The notes below the pieces were generated by a model. That model searched no databases, was not told where the DNA came from, and worked only from the letters and a program-made list of their open reading frames with translations. From Carposina sasakii (lineage: Eukaryota > Arthropoda > Insecta > Lepidoptera > Carposinidae): DNA of 64,000 bases. The stretch lies in contig CP053169.1 in the NCBI GenBank assembly GCA_014607495.2, positions 1,922,001 through 1,986,000 of the forward strand. Direction: 5' to 3'. Shown in pieces: positions 52,186 through 64,000 of the stretch; position 1 is the first letter of the stretch, and every line of letters starts with the position of its first letter. The translations under genes and the position numbers were made by a program.

Positions 52186-52457
52186 TCTATATGGCCAAAA
52201 CATTAAACTGTATGAAGCTGGGGAAAGTGGGGTCCCGTAAAAGTGGCGGCAAATGAATTGCCTGTTTTTATATACCTAAGTATTAACACTTATGGATACG
52301 CGTGGATTCATAAAGCAGACTAGTTTATGATGTTGACTTATTAACACTTTGCTATTGTACATTGGTTAGGCACTCAAAAATGTTTTAGTATCTTTTAGGG
52401 GCTTCACTAAAATACTTCAGCCACATATCCTACCGTTCATATCGTAAAGGTCGACAG

Positions 52458-52698
52458 CATGAACGTATAAAGAACAACGGACGTAATGCTGTCACTGCAC
52501 AGATTGAAGCACCGAAGAGGCGGCGCGTTGGGCATGTGTGCGTATTTTCCAGTAGGCGCCGAGCTTACTATGATTTGTATGTGTGGGTGGATAACGCGTT
52601 AATGCACATCCCTACTCCATGGAATAACGTTGCCGAGCTTATTAATGCTTCACTTTGTGTAATCACGACACTCTGTCCATTATTCTTTATACGTTCAT
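52458..52698. mobile_element. hAT-like MITE, 241 bp
   Basis: Ends catgaacgtataaagaacaa and complement; flanks GTCGACAG / GTCGACAT form an 8-bp duplication with one change. Sister of 22773-23017, opposite orientation. Confidence 0.8.
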
Positions 52699-52704
52699 GG
52701 TCGA

Positions 52705-52860
52705 CATGGGCGTTCTCTCAGACGATGAGCTAGCAACGTGTTCTTTTACTGATCTTTTACGAGTACATCTGGCGCCACTATGCTAAACGTTATCTCTTAC
52801 GCTCTCCTTTGCGATCCTGTAATTCAGGATACTCTACTCCATTATGGGAACACAACCGTA
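52705..52860 (-). repeat. E3 family repeat
   Basis: Contains 'cgttctctcagacgatgagc' and 'gcgatcctgtaattcaggat'. Confidence 0.55.
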
Positions 52861-53909
52861 ACGTGTAAAGTATAATATGTATGCAGAGTTACATATCTTC
52901 TTAATCATTTGATTCCTAATTCAATGTTTGATCTAGTTCTTAGATCTCTATTCAGTGATTGGCTGTTATTGAATGATAATTGCAGATACAGAATGTGTCT
53001 CTACCTGACTTATGTACATATAAGTGGAGTTACTTTACAAGCGTTCACATCGATGGTCACATTCTATCCAAACAAGGCATGCTTAATTGTTGTACAATTA
53101 ATAACTAATGTGACAATACAAGAAGGCCGTGGTTAATACAGTTACATTAAATTATTGGCCATAGTTGTCTACTTAGATTAATGATAGGTCTTCGCTCAGA
53201 GCGAAGTATCATTATTCTAAGGTTGTTTACAAAAAATATTTATTAATGGCTAGTGGTCGTTATTTAGGCAAATTCGGGGTTATAATATTTGGTGCATTTT
53301 ATATAAAAAATAGCATTTTTTGTCATTAAGACTATTTTAAGAATATTTTAAGAGCTCTTTGTTGAGTAGGAAAAACTAAATAAGTATAATTGTCCAGATC
53401 AGTCATAAGTATAAATTGGCTGAGGCAGACAAAAATTGTAATTTAATTGATAACAGGGAATAAACATTAACATTTTAATTGAGATTAAACAAATTAGCAC
53501 GATCCACGAAGTTGATTCATTCCCTCAGAATTATCAATGATCGATCATTGATCGCTAATAGTTATTTAATGTCTATAATAACGCATTATAAGCAATGTTA
53601 TTGAACGTAAAAACCAAAACAAAAGTCCCCTAATAGGAAGTTTTATTACGAAAGGAAAGTTTAGGTATAGGAAGTTTTCGTACTAATGATGCAAAAAACC
53701 CGGCCAAATGCGAGTAGCACTCGCGCACGATGGGTTCCGTTCCGCTCCATACTTACATGTACTAGGTAACTCTGTTTGTCCGGTTTTTAATAGTACACAG
53801 GTGGTCTAGAGCAGTGGTTCCCCAGGAGATTCGATGGGGGTCTACGTTGACGTGAAAAAATGGGGGTTCGTTCACAATTAATACCTACGTAGATAAAGGG
53901 GTCTGGTCA

Positions 53910-54012
53910 CCAACCCGCCTGCCCAGCGTGGTGACTATGGGCAAAACCCCCCTGGGGCAGTGCCCTGGGGGAGGCCTACGTTCAGCAGTGGACTGCAATG
54001 GACTGAAGACGA
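53910..54012 (+). mobile_element. LINE 3'-end scrap
   Basis: 'ggaggcctacgttcagcagt' reads EAYVQQW, as in the copies at 20520 and 28378. Confidence 0.5.
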
Positions 54013-54421
54013 GATAAAGGGGTCTATGAGACAAAAAAGTTTGGGAACCCCTGGTCTAGACCCTGAAATAGGACATAGGCAATTTTTTCCCTGAAAAAAA
54101 TTCAACATTGGTTCCGGGGGTCTATGCAACATAAATAAATACATACATCATCTGTGAAAAACTAAACTGTCTAGATTTATGAGGTTAGCCTAGCCTTATG
54201 TTAGAAAAAAGTAGTTGGTCACTGAACCCCTGGATTATATTCAAATTCAAATTAGCTTAGACAGAAATATGCAAAATACACTTACTTTACACGCGTGAGC
54301 CTACCGCTACTTTTCGGGACCCTGAAGTCCAAAAACTTAGGACATAGGCATATAGGGTGATAATTTTATAAATTAGTATTTCAGGCTGTAAGCTATAGAT
54401 ATAAGGCAGGGTGCGGCACGG

Positions 54422-54648
54422 CATAGAGGAATAACGTAGAAAAAATAGTCTGATCGTAATAAGATGGTCATTCAACATTAGTTCCATTAGGTACCTCACA
54501 ATTCTAGTCCTTGACACTTAGAATTCATTACTATACGTTACAGTACATTACAGTATTGCAATCTAAGAGTCAATGACTGGAATTGTGAGGCACCAAAAAG
54601 TCTAATGGTGCATCGAGGCAGTCTATGACCATCTTATTCCTCTATGAT
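54422..54648. repeat. Interrupted palindrome, about 225 bp
   Basis: Arms share 'catagaggaata', 'aagatggtcat' and 'tacctcacaattctagtc' with their complements at the right. Confidence 0.6.
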
Positions 54649-55086
54649 CACGGGTAGGTGAGATAGGTATTAGTCTAAATACATTACGATATATTACATA
54701 CAACGTAATTAAACAGCTAGGAAACTAATGTAATAATATGTAAGTGACCTAGGGCAATAATAAAATTATAGTCGTACCTAATTTATAAGAAGACATGAAA
54801 ATAGATTATTACAACCATGAATACAATGCAGACAATAATCTACGGATTCTCGACCCATAACGAGGAAAAAGGGGCCAAGGACTGCTATTAATAATTCTAA
54901 ATCACTTAATAAAAATTACGTTCAAATTATTAGGCGGGCGGGACTTTTCAGCTAGCTTTGGTGGTCGATTCAAGTAATAACTTGATTCAGTAGCCGACGA
55001 ACATTACACGACGGCGCACGCGCGCCTAAGAAACTATCGCGTAAAATAAAGGCCGAATAAATAAAAAAAAATTGGAATAGGCGTAT

Positions 55087-55261
55087 GGCTGCATAGTTGT
55101 TGAATTCATTTATCGGTCGGTGTCTGTTCGAAGTACAGATTAAAACTTTTTTAGTCTGCAGTCGAAAGTGTTCGGTTTTTGAAGTTGCGCGCGAAAAGTT
55201 TGGCGCGAGCTTAGTGCGTAAAGTTTTTGGTGTTCCCTATTGCAGTTTGCGCAATCTTTGG
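55087..55261 (+). other. Possible non-coding first exon
   Basis: A stretch richer in GC and CpG (gttgcgcgcgaaaagtttgg) than its surroundings, ending at a near-ideal donor (TTTGG/GTAAGT at about 55262). It has no long frame and no repeat match in the window. It would belong to a + strand gene beyond the right edge. Inference only. Confidence 0.3.
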
Positions 55262-55310
55262 GTAAGTACTCCAAAGCCAAAAGGCATGAAGTTTTTTTTG
55301 ATATTATTTA

Positions 55311-55684
55311 TACAGGATGTTTTTTGGTCGTCAACGTTCCCGAAAACTACGGAATCTCCTCATCATCACGATCATTTTTCTCCATGGAAGCATACCTGGG
55401 AAGTGTCTGGTTCCTAAGATAATTAGGGTCCAAAGTTGAGTAAATAGACTGCGTTTTTCTACATAAATGCACATACATGAGCCTAGCAAGATTTTTTCAC
55501 GAGAAATAATTGATATCTGTCTATGAAAAACTAGCATAAACATTGGACACTATAAATTTCGCCCGATCAAGTAATATATATTTAATTTACATTATTGCCC
55601 AGCATTTTTTGGCATAAACTTACTTTATTTGATGTATAGAGTACGTACCCTACGTTAAGGGTGGCAATGAAAAAACATCCTGTA
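55311..55684 (-). repeat. E2 family, full copy (left half of inverted pair)
   Basis: From tacaggatgttttttggtcg to gaaaaaacatcctgta. Confidence 0.75.
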
Positions 55685-55691
55685 TAGTACC

Positions 55692-56092
55692 TACAGGGTG
55701 TTTTTTTGTGGCCACCTTTAACGAAGGGTGCGTACTCTATACATAAAATAAAGTAAGTTTATGCCCAAAAAAAAATGCTGGGGAAAAATTTTTTTTTTTT
55801 TTTTGAAAAAAAAAAAAAAATTACTTGATCTGGCGAAATTTATAGTGTCTAGTGTTTATACTAGTTTATTTATAGACAGATATTAATTATTTCTCGTGAA
55901 AAAATCTTGCTACGTGCGTCTATGTGCAGAAATATATTTATGCAGAAAAACGCAGTCTATTTACTCAACTTTGGACCCTAATATTTTGGAAACCACACAC
56001 TTCCCAGGTATGCTTCCATGGAGAAAAATGATCGTGATGATGAGGAGATTCCGTAGTTTTCGGGAACGTTGACGACCAAAAATCATCCTGTA
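55692..56092 (+). repeat. E2 family, full copy (right half of inverted pair)
   Basis: From tacagggtgtttttttgtgg to aaaaatcatcctgta, seven bases after the reversed copy. Confidence 0.75.
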
Positions 56093-56645
56093 TATATATT
56101 TATATATGTAATATAAACATAGGAATAGGAATATCGGAAAATCCAGTCCTCATGAGCACCTACTTACTATTAAGTACTCTTAGGTAACGTATTTACTAGA
56201 AGTACCTATTAAGCCTGACTTTTATAATAAATTACTTCGGTAGTGTTGTAACAACTTTAACTTTAAATGGATTATAAAATCTGGTTCAGATTGAGCGACA
56301 GATAACCAAGTTTACTATACTAGGATGAGATTATGCAAAAAGTATGTATGTTTTGTAATGTTTTAATTTTACCTGTAAAGTCTTTTAAGTTCTTCGGTAC
56401 TGGTTTGACTTTTTACCTACATTTTTAATTAAGAAATGCTGTTTAGCATGGACAGTATTAACTTTTGCGTTCCGCCTCAAGTTCAATTCGATGTTTAGGA
56501 AACGACTAGGTACCTATCCACCCGTTAAAATAGATGTGAGTACTTACGTAAAATGTAAACGACTCACTTACATTATATGGGGCCAGTACCTAATTAGTTA
56601 TTTTATTTGTAGTTTTTTTGTGGCCACCTTTAACGAAGGGTACAT

Positions 56646-59600
56646 GGGTGAATTTCCCAGGTACGTTTTTAGCGCGGCGTGGATGAAAATCGTAATGGAA
56701 AGTGCAAAATGCACATTTATTAATTTTTTTTCATTAAGTTCAGACAGTGATCTAGACTAACGTTTAAAACTTAAGACCAAAATCTATTTGTTTACGCATT
56801 AAAAAAATTATTAAAGGCTCTAAATCTAATTGCGGTGCTATGTCCCCACTTCATTTGCAAAAATAAATTTGGCTATTTAAATTTTCGGGTGAATTAATTT
56901 AACAGAATACATACATATTTTAAAAATACATTAAATAACACTATTATTTACACCATGAGCAGTAATTTAACTTAACCCGGCAGTACCTGTAACAGCTTTT
57001 TAAAAATGTCCCGCGGAAAAAGTCGATAACGCTGGCGCATTTTGAACATTACACTATTTCATCATAATGAATGAGATAGATGCTAAGCTATCTTTCCCCG
57101 CACTGCTCTGTCAAGCCATCGTATACCAAGTACAAGGATGTTTGATACACTGAACAGTTTTCCCGCCAAAAACGTAAGTATAACCTGCGGTGGCGCAGGA
57201 ATACAAATTTATCATATAACGGTGTCATGTGTATTTAAAAAACTAAAAGGCTGTTTAAAAAGAAATTTTACAGATGATTAAAGATTAGATGTATCGACGT
57301 AATTGCAAATGAATTATTACAATTAAAATAATAGTGTCCGTTATAATTTGAAATTTGTTACTTAATTCTAAGTACGGTGTCGCAACTCCAGTGGCTCCGG
57401 TGGCAAAAAAGAGGGCCACCGTAATATAATAATGTCACCGTAATTGATATTTTGTCTTTTTGTATACAGGATGACTGGAAAACGGGTATTATTTCTATTG
57501 AGATGTAAAAGTACAGCCCATTTTCTACCTTCATGGGTAGGAAGACCCATTAAAAAAATTACGGCTTCAGGGTTATGCCCCATTTTGTAATGTTTTTAAA
57601 ATCACCTTATTATTAAATGGAAATGCATAAAAAACTAAAATACGTGTATATTTCAGTAATTCAACTAGATAAATAAATAATGATTGGAGACAAAACAACA
57701 GACATCAACTTGGCATTGTCAAAGTACAATTACCAAAAGGTTTATAATTTTTTGTCCTGATTATTTCCTATTCATTCAAAATAATTATTTCACGTAATTC
57801 GCACACTTAATTAAACTAAATTCAAAAGGTATAATTATGAAAAAGCTTACCAACAGCTGACTAATAAGAATTTTAAAAGTGCTATCCTATGGCGCGACAA
57901 CCTTTTTTAACAAGTAACCTAAGTTTGTAGTCAAATTAAAAAAATACAAAGGTGATGAACTGACATTATTATATATATATTATAGCATAGGAATCTTACT
58001 GCTATCCAAAGGCCTTTTCATGGTGCAGTTCAACTCGAATCGAGGTCATACCGCCACCTCCATCTCGTCTTACTCCTACCCCAGGCAGCCGCTCTGTAGC
58101 ATCCAGCCAGTTGCACTGTTCGTCTATCTTTCGGTGTCTAAACGACTAACATGGCCGGCACTTTTACTGTCCAGTTCCTTTTTGGTAGGCGATTAGCATA
58201 CCTAATGGTGTTCCTGATGCAGTCTGAGCACTGTAGGTCAATCGATAGACAGCATAAGCACACATATCGACAAGTAGACGTTATAAGATCATAGGAAGGG
58301 AACCGTTCCTAAATGAACTAAGTTCTTCCAGGCACTTAAGATTCATCTCTCAATATTAATAGCTGACTAATAAGAATGTAATATTTTTCTGAGTCCTGAC
58401 TGTTCTCAGATAAAATATCTATATATTGAATGTTCTACTGGCCTAGTAGGTGTGCTCATGCACATAATTATTATCTACTTCAATCCCACGTTTTGTGATA
58501 TTGATTATGACTTGGCCTTCGGTTTAAACTCAAGGAAACCACCCAAAATTGCTACTATAAACCCGAGTAACTTTGCGATAAACCCGAGTAGCTTGAACAA
58601 GTACGCCTGATGATAACAGAAGAGTTCTACATTCTACTTGCCTCAATATAACACTGCTATAGGCTGTAGCGTCACTGAATGTAATTTTTGAAACCTATAT
58701 TGATCAGCTGCTAGTAAGCTTTCTCATAATAAATTACACCTTTTTAAGTAGCTTATTAAATAAGGAATTTAGTTTGATAAAGGGTACGCATGACGCAGGG
58801 CTTAATTGGCAAAAACATTTAACAAATTTTGCTTGACCATTCCATGTTGATAGATTTTTGGGAGGTCAAAGTATAAAATGTGATTTATTTCTTATATGCC
58901 ATTCTACTCATCTAAAAGGAGATTTAAAAAAATAATAATAAAATGTCATATCTCCGACACTGTGAATTTCCGGATGGGGTGTTCCTTATATATAAAGGTA
59001 GCTAACGAGGTGCACTTTCAAATGTGAAAAGAAATGATCCTTATTTCTGGTTTTCGAAGATTTTTACGTACATACAGGGTTTTTGTGGCCACCTTTAACG
59101 AAGGGTACGTATTCTATACATGAAATAAAATAAGTTTATACCAAAAAAAATGCTGTGAAAAAAAAATTTTTTTTTTTTTTAAAATTTAAATTCCTTGATC
59201 GTACGAAATTTATAGTGTCTAGTGTTTATGTTAGTTTTTTTATAGACAGATATTAATTATTTTTCGTGAAAAAATCCTGCTACGCGCGTCTATGTGCATT
59301 TATGCAGAAAAACGCAGTCTATTTACTCAACTTTGGACCCTAATATTTTGGAAACCAGACACTTCCCAGGTATGCTTCCATGGAGAAAAATGATCGTGAT
59401 GATGAGGAGATTCCGTAGTTTTCGGGAACGTTGACGACCAAAAATCATCCTGTATAAATAAATACGGCTAGGTTCCTGAAATGGTGTAGTCAGAACTGCG
59501 AGATCTTATAGGAGATACCATGGCCACTACGTTTTATGCTAAGAAAAAAGTCACTAGTAAGCATTTTAAAGTACGTAATAAAATATTTCCCTAACTGTTA

Positions 59601-59997
59601 ACGTGTTCCTTAAATTTGTTATCATAGTTTCTAAGCTATAATCATGATGATAAACATTATTACCAACTAATAAACGAAAAATCTAAAGTTTTCATATTCT
59701 TATAAAATAAATAAATAGGTAATTCGTATGATGTTCTCCTGTATTTATAATTCCGCTGGTTGTAATAAATTTCAGTGGAGAGATTAACAATTTCGGTGGT
59801 TTGATAATAATATCGGTGGCGATTGAAATTTTTAAATGCAGATATCTCAAGAAATAATACGTTTTTAAAAATGTGTACCATATGACTGAATATTATATAT
59901 TTTTAGCTATTACTTCGAATACAAAAAAGTTATAGAAAGTGGATATAAAATTTCGCCAGCGTAATTAGTCAAAAATCGAGGTTGTTGAAATTCACCC
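56646..59997. mobile_element. 3.35-kb TIR element inserted in an E2 copy
   Basis: Ends GGGTGAATTTC and GAAATTCACCC (11 bp), flanked by ACAT (56642-56645, 59998-60001). No transposase recognised; it contains another E2 copy (59073-59454) and a minus-strand LINE-like scrap (about 58010-58150). Confidence 0.65.
59073..59454 (+). repeat. E2 family, full copy nested in the TIR element
   Basis: From tacagggtttttgtggccac to aaaaatcatcctgta; all central blocks present. Confidence 0.75.
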
Positions 59998-60682
59998 ACA
60001 TACTCTATACATCAAATAAAGTAAGTTTATGCCAAAAAAATGCTGGGATTTTTTTTTTTAAATTTTTTAATTACTTGATCTGGCGAAATTTATAGTGTCT
60101 AGTGTTTATGTTAGTTTTTTTATAGACAGATATTAATTATTTCTCGTGAAAAAATCTTGCTATGCGCGTCTATGTGCATTTATGCAGAAAAACGCAGTCT
60201 ATTTACTCAACTTTGGACCCTAATATTTTGGAAACCAGACACTTCCCAGGTATGCTTCCATGGAGAAAAATGATCGTGATGATGAGGAGATTCCGTAGTT
60301 TTCGGGAACGTTGACGACCAAAAATCATCCTGTATAATCACGCCTTTATCCTTTAGGCAGAGCACCAAGGACCACATGGTGCCACTTCTGAGCGTATAGT
60401 AGGGTTTATTTTAACTTTTGGGAAAATTTAGTTGTTGCTAACTCATTACTTAGAGAACGCCCCGGAGTTCCTTAGACGACTCTTACGACATGCACGGAAG
60501 GAGATTCAGCTGATGTACCTATTTTAGTGAAGCCCCGCATCAGCAAAGGACTACCTTATAATGTTTACATATCCTGGTTCAGTGTGGCATGACCGCGGCC
60601 AACTTTGCAACCCCTTCACTGCGAAACTTGATTTTGCGGCTGTCTTGAAGTTCAATAACATTACGATTTTATTATTATAACT

Positions 60683-60905
60683 AATGGACGCCCGCGACTC
60701 CGTCCGCGGGGACTACAGAAAGAACAAAATATCGAAATTATCCGGTATAAAAATATTTTCCCGGGATAAAAAGTAGCCTATATGTTAAGTGGGACCCGTC
60801 ACAATATATTCCTGAAAACTGCATCGAAATCGGTTCAGGCGTTTCTGAGATTAGCGTGCACAAACGCATAGACAAACAGACAAACCGACAAACAGACAAC
60901 AATTC
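60683..60905 (+). mobile_element. RTE-like/SINE element (CCGGGATAAAAAGTAG family)
   Basis: From 'gcccgcgactccgtccgcgg' through 'cccgggataaaaagtagcct' to a run of ACAAACAGACAA. Confidence 0.7.
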
Positions 60906-61446
60906 CAAAAATTATTGTTTTGGGTACTATTGCGTTGATAAAGGTCTCGTATAATATTTTTTCTCATATGTCTTCCATGTACAGACAGCGATCCGTTACA
61001 TTTTTATTATATGTATAGAAAGATATAGATTACAGTGAACATACAAATAGTGGAGGTTAATTTGAAGTATTTTTTAAAATAACTCACTTGAAAAGTATCT
61101 ATAAATCAATAACTTCCACGGTATAACCTAGATTAAATTCTTATATTTTGACAACGATTTATTTTATGCTGATTCTTCTATGCTGCTCTGGGAGTGACAA
61201 AAAAACGTATAATATTACAGCTGCTTCCCTTCCCGAGCATACTGTACAAGTCAGTAGAGGGACAAGACTACTAACCGAACTTGTACATCTCAACTATACC
61301 CTCAAAATTGGTCAGAAGTGGCACCGTGTGGTTCTATCGGCCCTTGGTGCTTTGCCTACCCCGTAAGGGATAAAGGCGTGATTATACATATGTATGTATG
61401 TATAGACGATTTTATATTGATTTATATAGGAAGATCGTCTTAATAG

Positions 61447-61949
61447 ATATACAGAGTGTTTGTGACGGCCAGGCAAATATTGATACCATGACTTCAGACC
61501 ATGATTCCAAAGTGGAAAACACTGAACATTTTCGCAGGAAATTCCAAAATTTTCCGACATTTTTTTCATATTTTCAGGAAAAAAAATGTTTAGTTCGTTT
61601 AATTAGGCCTTATAGGATAGTATATAATTAAGATATTGACAAGAAAATAAAATTTTAACGAAAAGAAGATTTAAAAAAAAAATAATTCGCTCAAAAAAGT
61701 TCGAAAACTTGATCAACCCTAATGGAGAGTCAAAAGTGATCCAAAAAACAGCAATATGTCACACAATACCCAATAAGCCCATTTAATCAGTCACAGGATC
61801 GCCCGATACAATTGGCGCGGAAAGCAAAGATTACTGACAATCAAATCAAAAATACATTTACTGTGAGTAATAACACTGTCGTATAACTCAACACAATGGT
61901 ACTTGTTCAGCATTTCAATATTTGCCTGCCTGTCACCCACACCCTGTAT
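61447..61949. mobile_element. About 500-bp repeat element, intact copy
   Basis: Ends 'tacagagtgtttgtgacgg' and 'cacaccctgta'. Internal blocks 'attttcgcaggaaattccaa', 'gtcacaggatcgcccgatac' and 'aacacaatggtacttgttca' recur, broken up, at 500-1525. Confidence 0.65.
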
Positions 61950-62404
61950 AGTACCTACTACAACGGGTCCTGTGCTAATGTCGCATCTTTAGACTCTGGC
62001 GAAGATATAGTGACCAGAGTTGATCGTAGCGGGAACAAGACAAGTGTGGGCTCTAATATGGGAGGCCTTTGCCCACAATAGGACACAGTGTACTTAGGCT
62101 ATAAAAAAGTTATTTACTACTGGCTGTATAAAGAATATTCTCTGCCTATGATTGAACCCAAGTGGTAAACAGCTGTAAAACCCAAGCACCACAAATATAA
62201 AACTTAAAAAAAGAACAAAATTGAATTCACAATGGCGGAGCCTCGAGACATCCCGAACAAGTTTTGCCAGTCAGTGCAAATGGAATAAAAAGCCCCCCAA
62301 GGGAATACCAGTGTGAAAGGAGAACGTTCGAAGAAGGAAAGAATCTTAACGGAGTTTCTATAGTTCTTTTCACGTAAGAAGGCATCTGACATAAGTGCCA
62401 GTAG

Positions 62405-62550
62405 GGTCGATTCTGGCAGTCACACTTAAACCTAAACCTAATCTTAGTCAGGTCTATCTCTCTCCGCTCTTAACATAAATGGCTGAGAGAGAAAAGGACA
62501 GGTAGGCCTAATTTTACGTTTAGGTTTAAGTGTGACTGCCGGAATCGACC
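62405..62550. repeat. 146-bp hairpin MITE
   Basis: Arms 'ggtcgattctggcagtcaca' and 'gtgtgactgccggaatcgacc', about 40 bp; imperfect centre. Confidence 0.7.
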
Positions 62551-63387
62551 TTAGTATGTATGTAATTTTTCATTTAGTTACAGAAAAATCCGTAACTCTA
62601 CTCACCTACATGAAAATTAGTATAATTATGTTAATGCATGCTTATAGTAGGTACTATCTATAGTTATAGTTCTATGGGTGCTACGAATAAACGGGTAACT
62701 CCCTGAGGGCCCCGCACCGGAGGAACCCGATTTCCATTTCTCACACTTAGGTATAATCGATTATAAAACAATCTGATTGAAAGTAGGTACTATTATAATA
62801 GTACTGATAATTATCAGCAAAATCCGCGTATTCGCGTAATCGTGTAGGTAATCCGCGTTAGTCACATAGCTATAAACACTTTTGAACAAAATGTATTTTG
62901 TCAAATGACAGTGTTTTAGACAATGCAATAATAAAATTAATTATGAAACTAAGTTATAGAATATTGCCTGCGCTAAGTGCGTAGAATGGAACCGTGCAAA
63001 TTTTCCCTGTAGGCAAGCAAGCTTCGTACCTTTCTTGATTCTATTTCCGAATTATCGAATTTGTATTTCTTTAGCAGTTCCTCATCTAAGTATTTTACGT
63101 ACATAAAGCATAACATCTTTTATTTATTTACTTCAAACTCAAAGTAAATACGCCTAACCAAATAGGTATCAAAGCAGAACCTCTTGTCAGCGGACAGTTT
63201 TAATTTATCTCTATCTTTTGCCAAATAATAATGATCTCAAACTTTTTGTTCCGCGTCCTCTGTCAAGAGCTTTCGCCTCCGTGACCGCTCTATAAAAATC
63301 AAGAAACGTAGCAGAGTTCGTTATTTTTTATCGATACCGAAGGACATTGTTTGATGTTCTTTTATGAACACATGCATACATGTACAC

Positions 63388-63715
63388 AGGGCTGTATTCC
63401 CGAAATGGGGTTCAGAACTGCAGGATCTAAAAGGAGATCCGATAGCCACGGGGCATAACGGGGTCAGATATAAATCATCAGTGACAAGTTGTTGGCTTAT
63501 CGCCGCCGCGCGCGCCGGAGAGAATGCCAACACCACTTTTATGAATACCAAAAACTTAGATATAGGAACTCAGAATTGTATAAAACTCCAAAAGGGTGTA
63601 GCCAAAACTGCAGGATCACGAAGGAGACCCAACAGCCACGTTTAGCATAGCATGACGCTCTTAGCATAGCGGTTAGTTCAGTCGCAAACAAGTTGCTTAG
63701 CTCATCGCCTGTGTA
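63388..63715 (+). repeat. Two successive E3 family copies
   Basis: 'gctgtattcccgaaatgggg' begins the first; the second starts near 63590 (aagggtgtagccaaaactgc). Confidence 0.55.
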
Positions 63716-64000
63716 CCTAGTGCTTGTATTCTTAGAGGTAAATGTCCCTTATGGGTGCTCGGTTTAGAGAGGGTATCACTTTATTTTCTTTGACAATAGT
63801 TATTTTTCAATGGTTGAGTATGATTGGAGTTTGAGTTTACGATTAGTGATATGGGAGTTACTGTCCCTTACAACTGGATCGTTAAAGAAGGGATGAAGGT
63901 TTTTGCCCAGCATTGGGACATTAAAGAACACTTATTGATGATGAAGTAGGTATGGTTTTTTTTACAAAAATTAATTGGTTTTCCTATGAACAGTTTAATT

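Larger units (their letters stand above)
56611..60334 (+). repeat. E2 family copy split by an insertion
   Basis: 56611-56645 is the left end of E2 and 60002-60334 the rest; together they rebuild the normal order across '…aacgaagggtac / actctatacatc…'. Confidence 0.72.
46614..64000. other. Gene-poor right part of the window
   Basis: No protein gene recognised in 17 kb on either strand; open frames are short and fall in repeats. Named repeats are listed separately. Stretches such as 53100-53700 and 62600-63300 show nothing I can identify. Confidence 0.6.

Noticed and set aside
63321..63645. Overlapping 76- and 93-codon frames
   Set aside because: They lie within E3 family repeats and resemble no protein.

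Overview
The window looks like nuclear DNA of a moth or butterfly (Lepidoptera). It is AT-rich, its genes have short exons and long introns, and it is crowded with repeats of lepidopteran type: tRNA-headed SINEs, RTE-like tails, and TA-flanked or hAT-like MITEs. This placement is inferred from repeats and protein families; no species marker was seen. There are no rRNA genes, convincing tRNA genes, CRISPR arrays or prokaryotic operons.

Layout. 1-22249 (+): the last eight coding exons of proline dehydrogenase (PRODH, Drosophila slgA), entering the window mid-gene. Its third intron (3338-15105) holds a 5.7-kb foldback transposon built from 283-bp tandem repeats, then three head-to-tail PIF/Harbinger deletion derivatives. 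Its fifth intron holds a three-level nest: a hairpin MITE inside a LINE inside a TA-flanked DNA element. 22250-29208: intergenic, mostly MITEs and decayed repeats. 29209-32535 (-): two intronless tandem histidine acid phosphatase genes. 34923-38236 (-): a six-exon UNC93-like membrane protein gene whose last exon keeps an open, GC3-rich frame beyond its stop. 43844-46613 (-): a two-exon CYP3-clan cytochrome P450 gene. 46614-64000: no recognisable protein gene, only repeats, hairpins, LINE scraps and one possible non-coding first exon near 55.1-55.26 kb.

The four kinds of host gene (mitochondrial proline catabolism, secreted or membrane acid phosphatase, UNC93-like transporter, microsomal P450) share no obvious pathway and are ordinary neighbours. 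The most informative content is the mobile-element record. A 269-bp segment is duplicated; one copy carries the foldback element and the other the Harbinger cluster, so each copy is the empty site for the other's insertion and the insertion ends can be read to the base.
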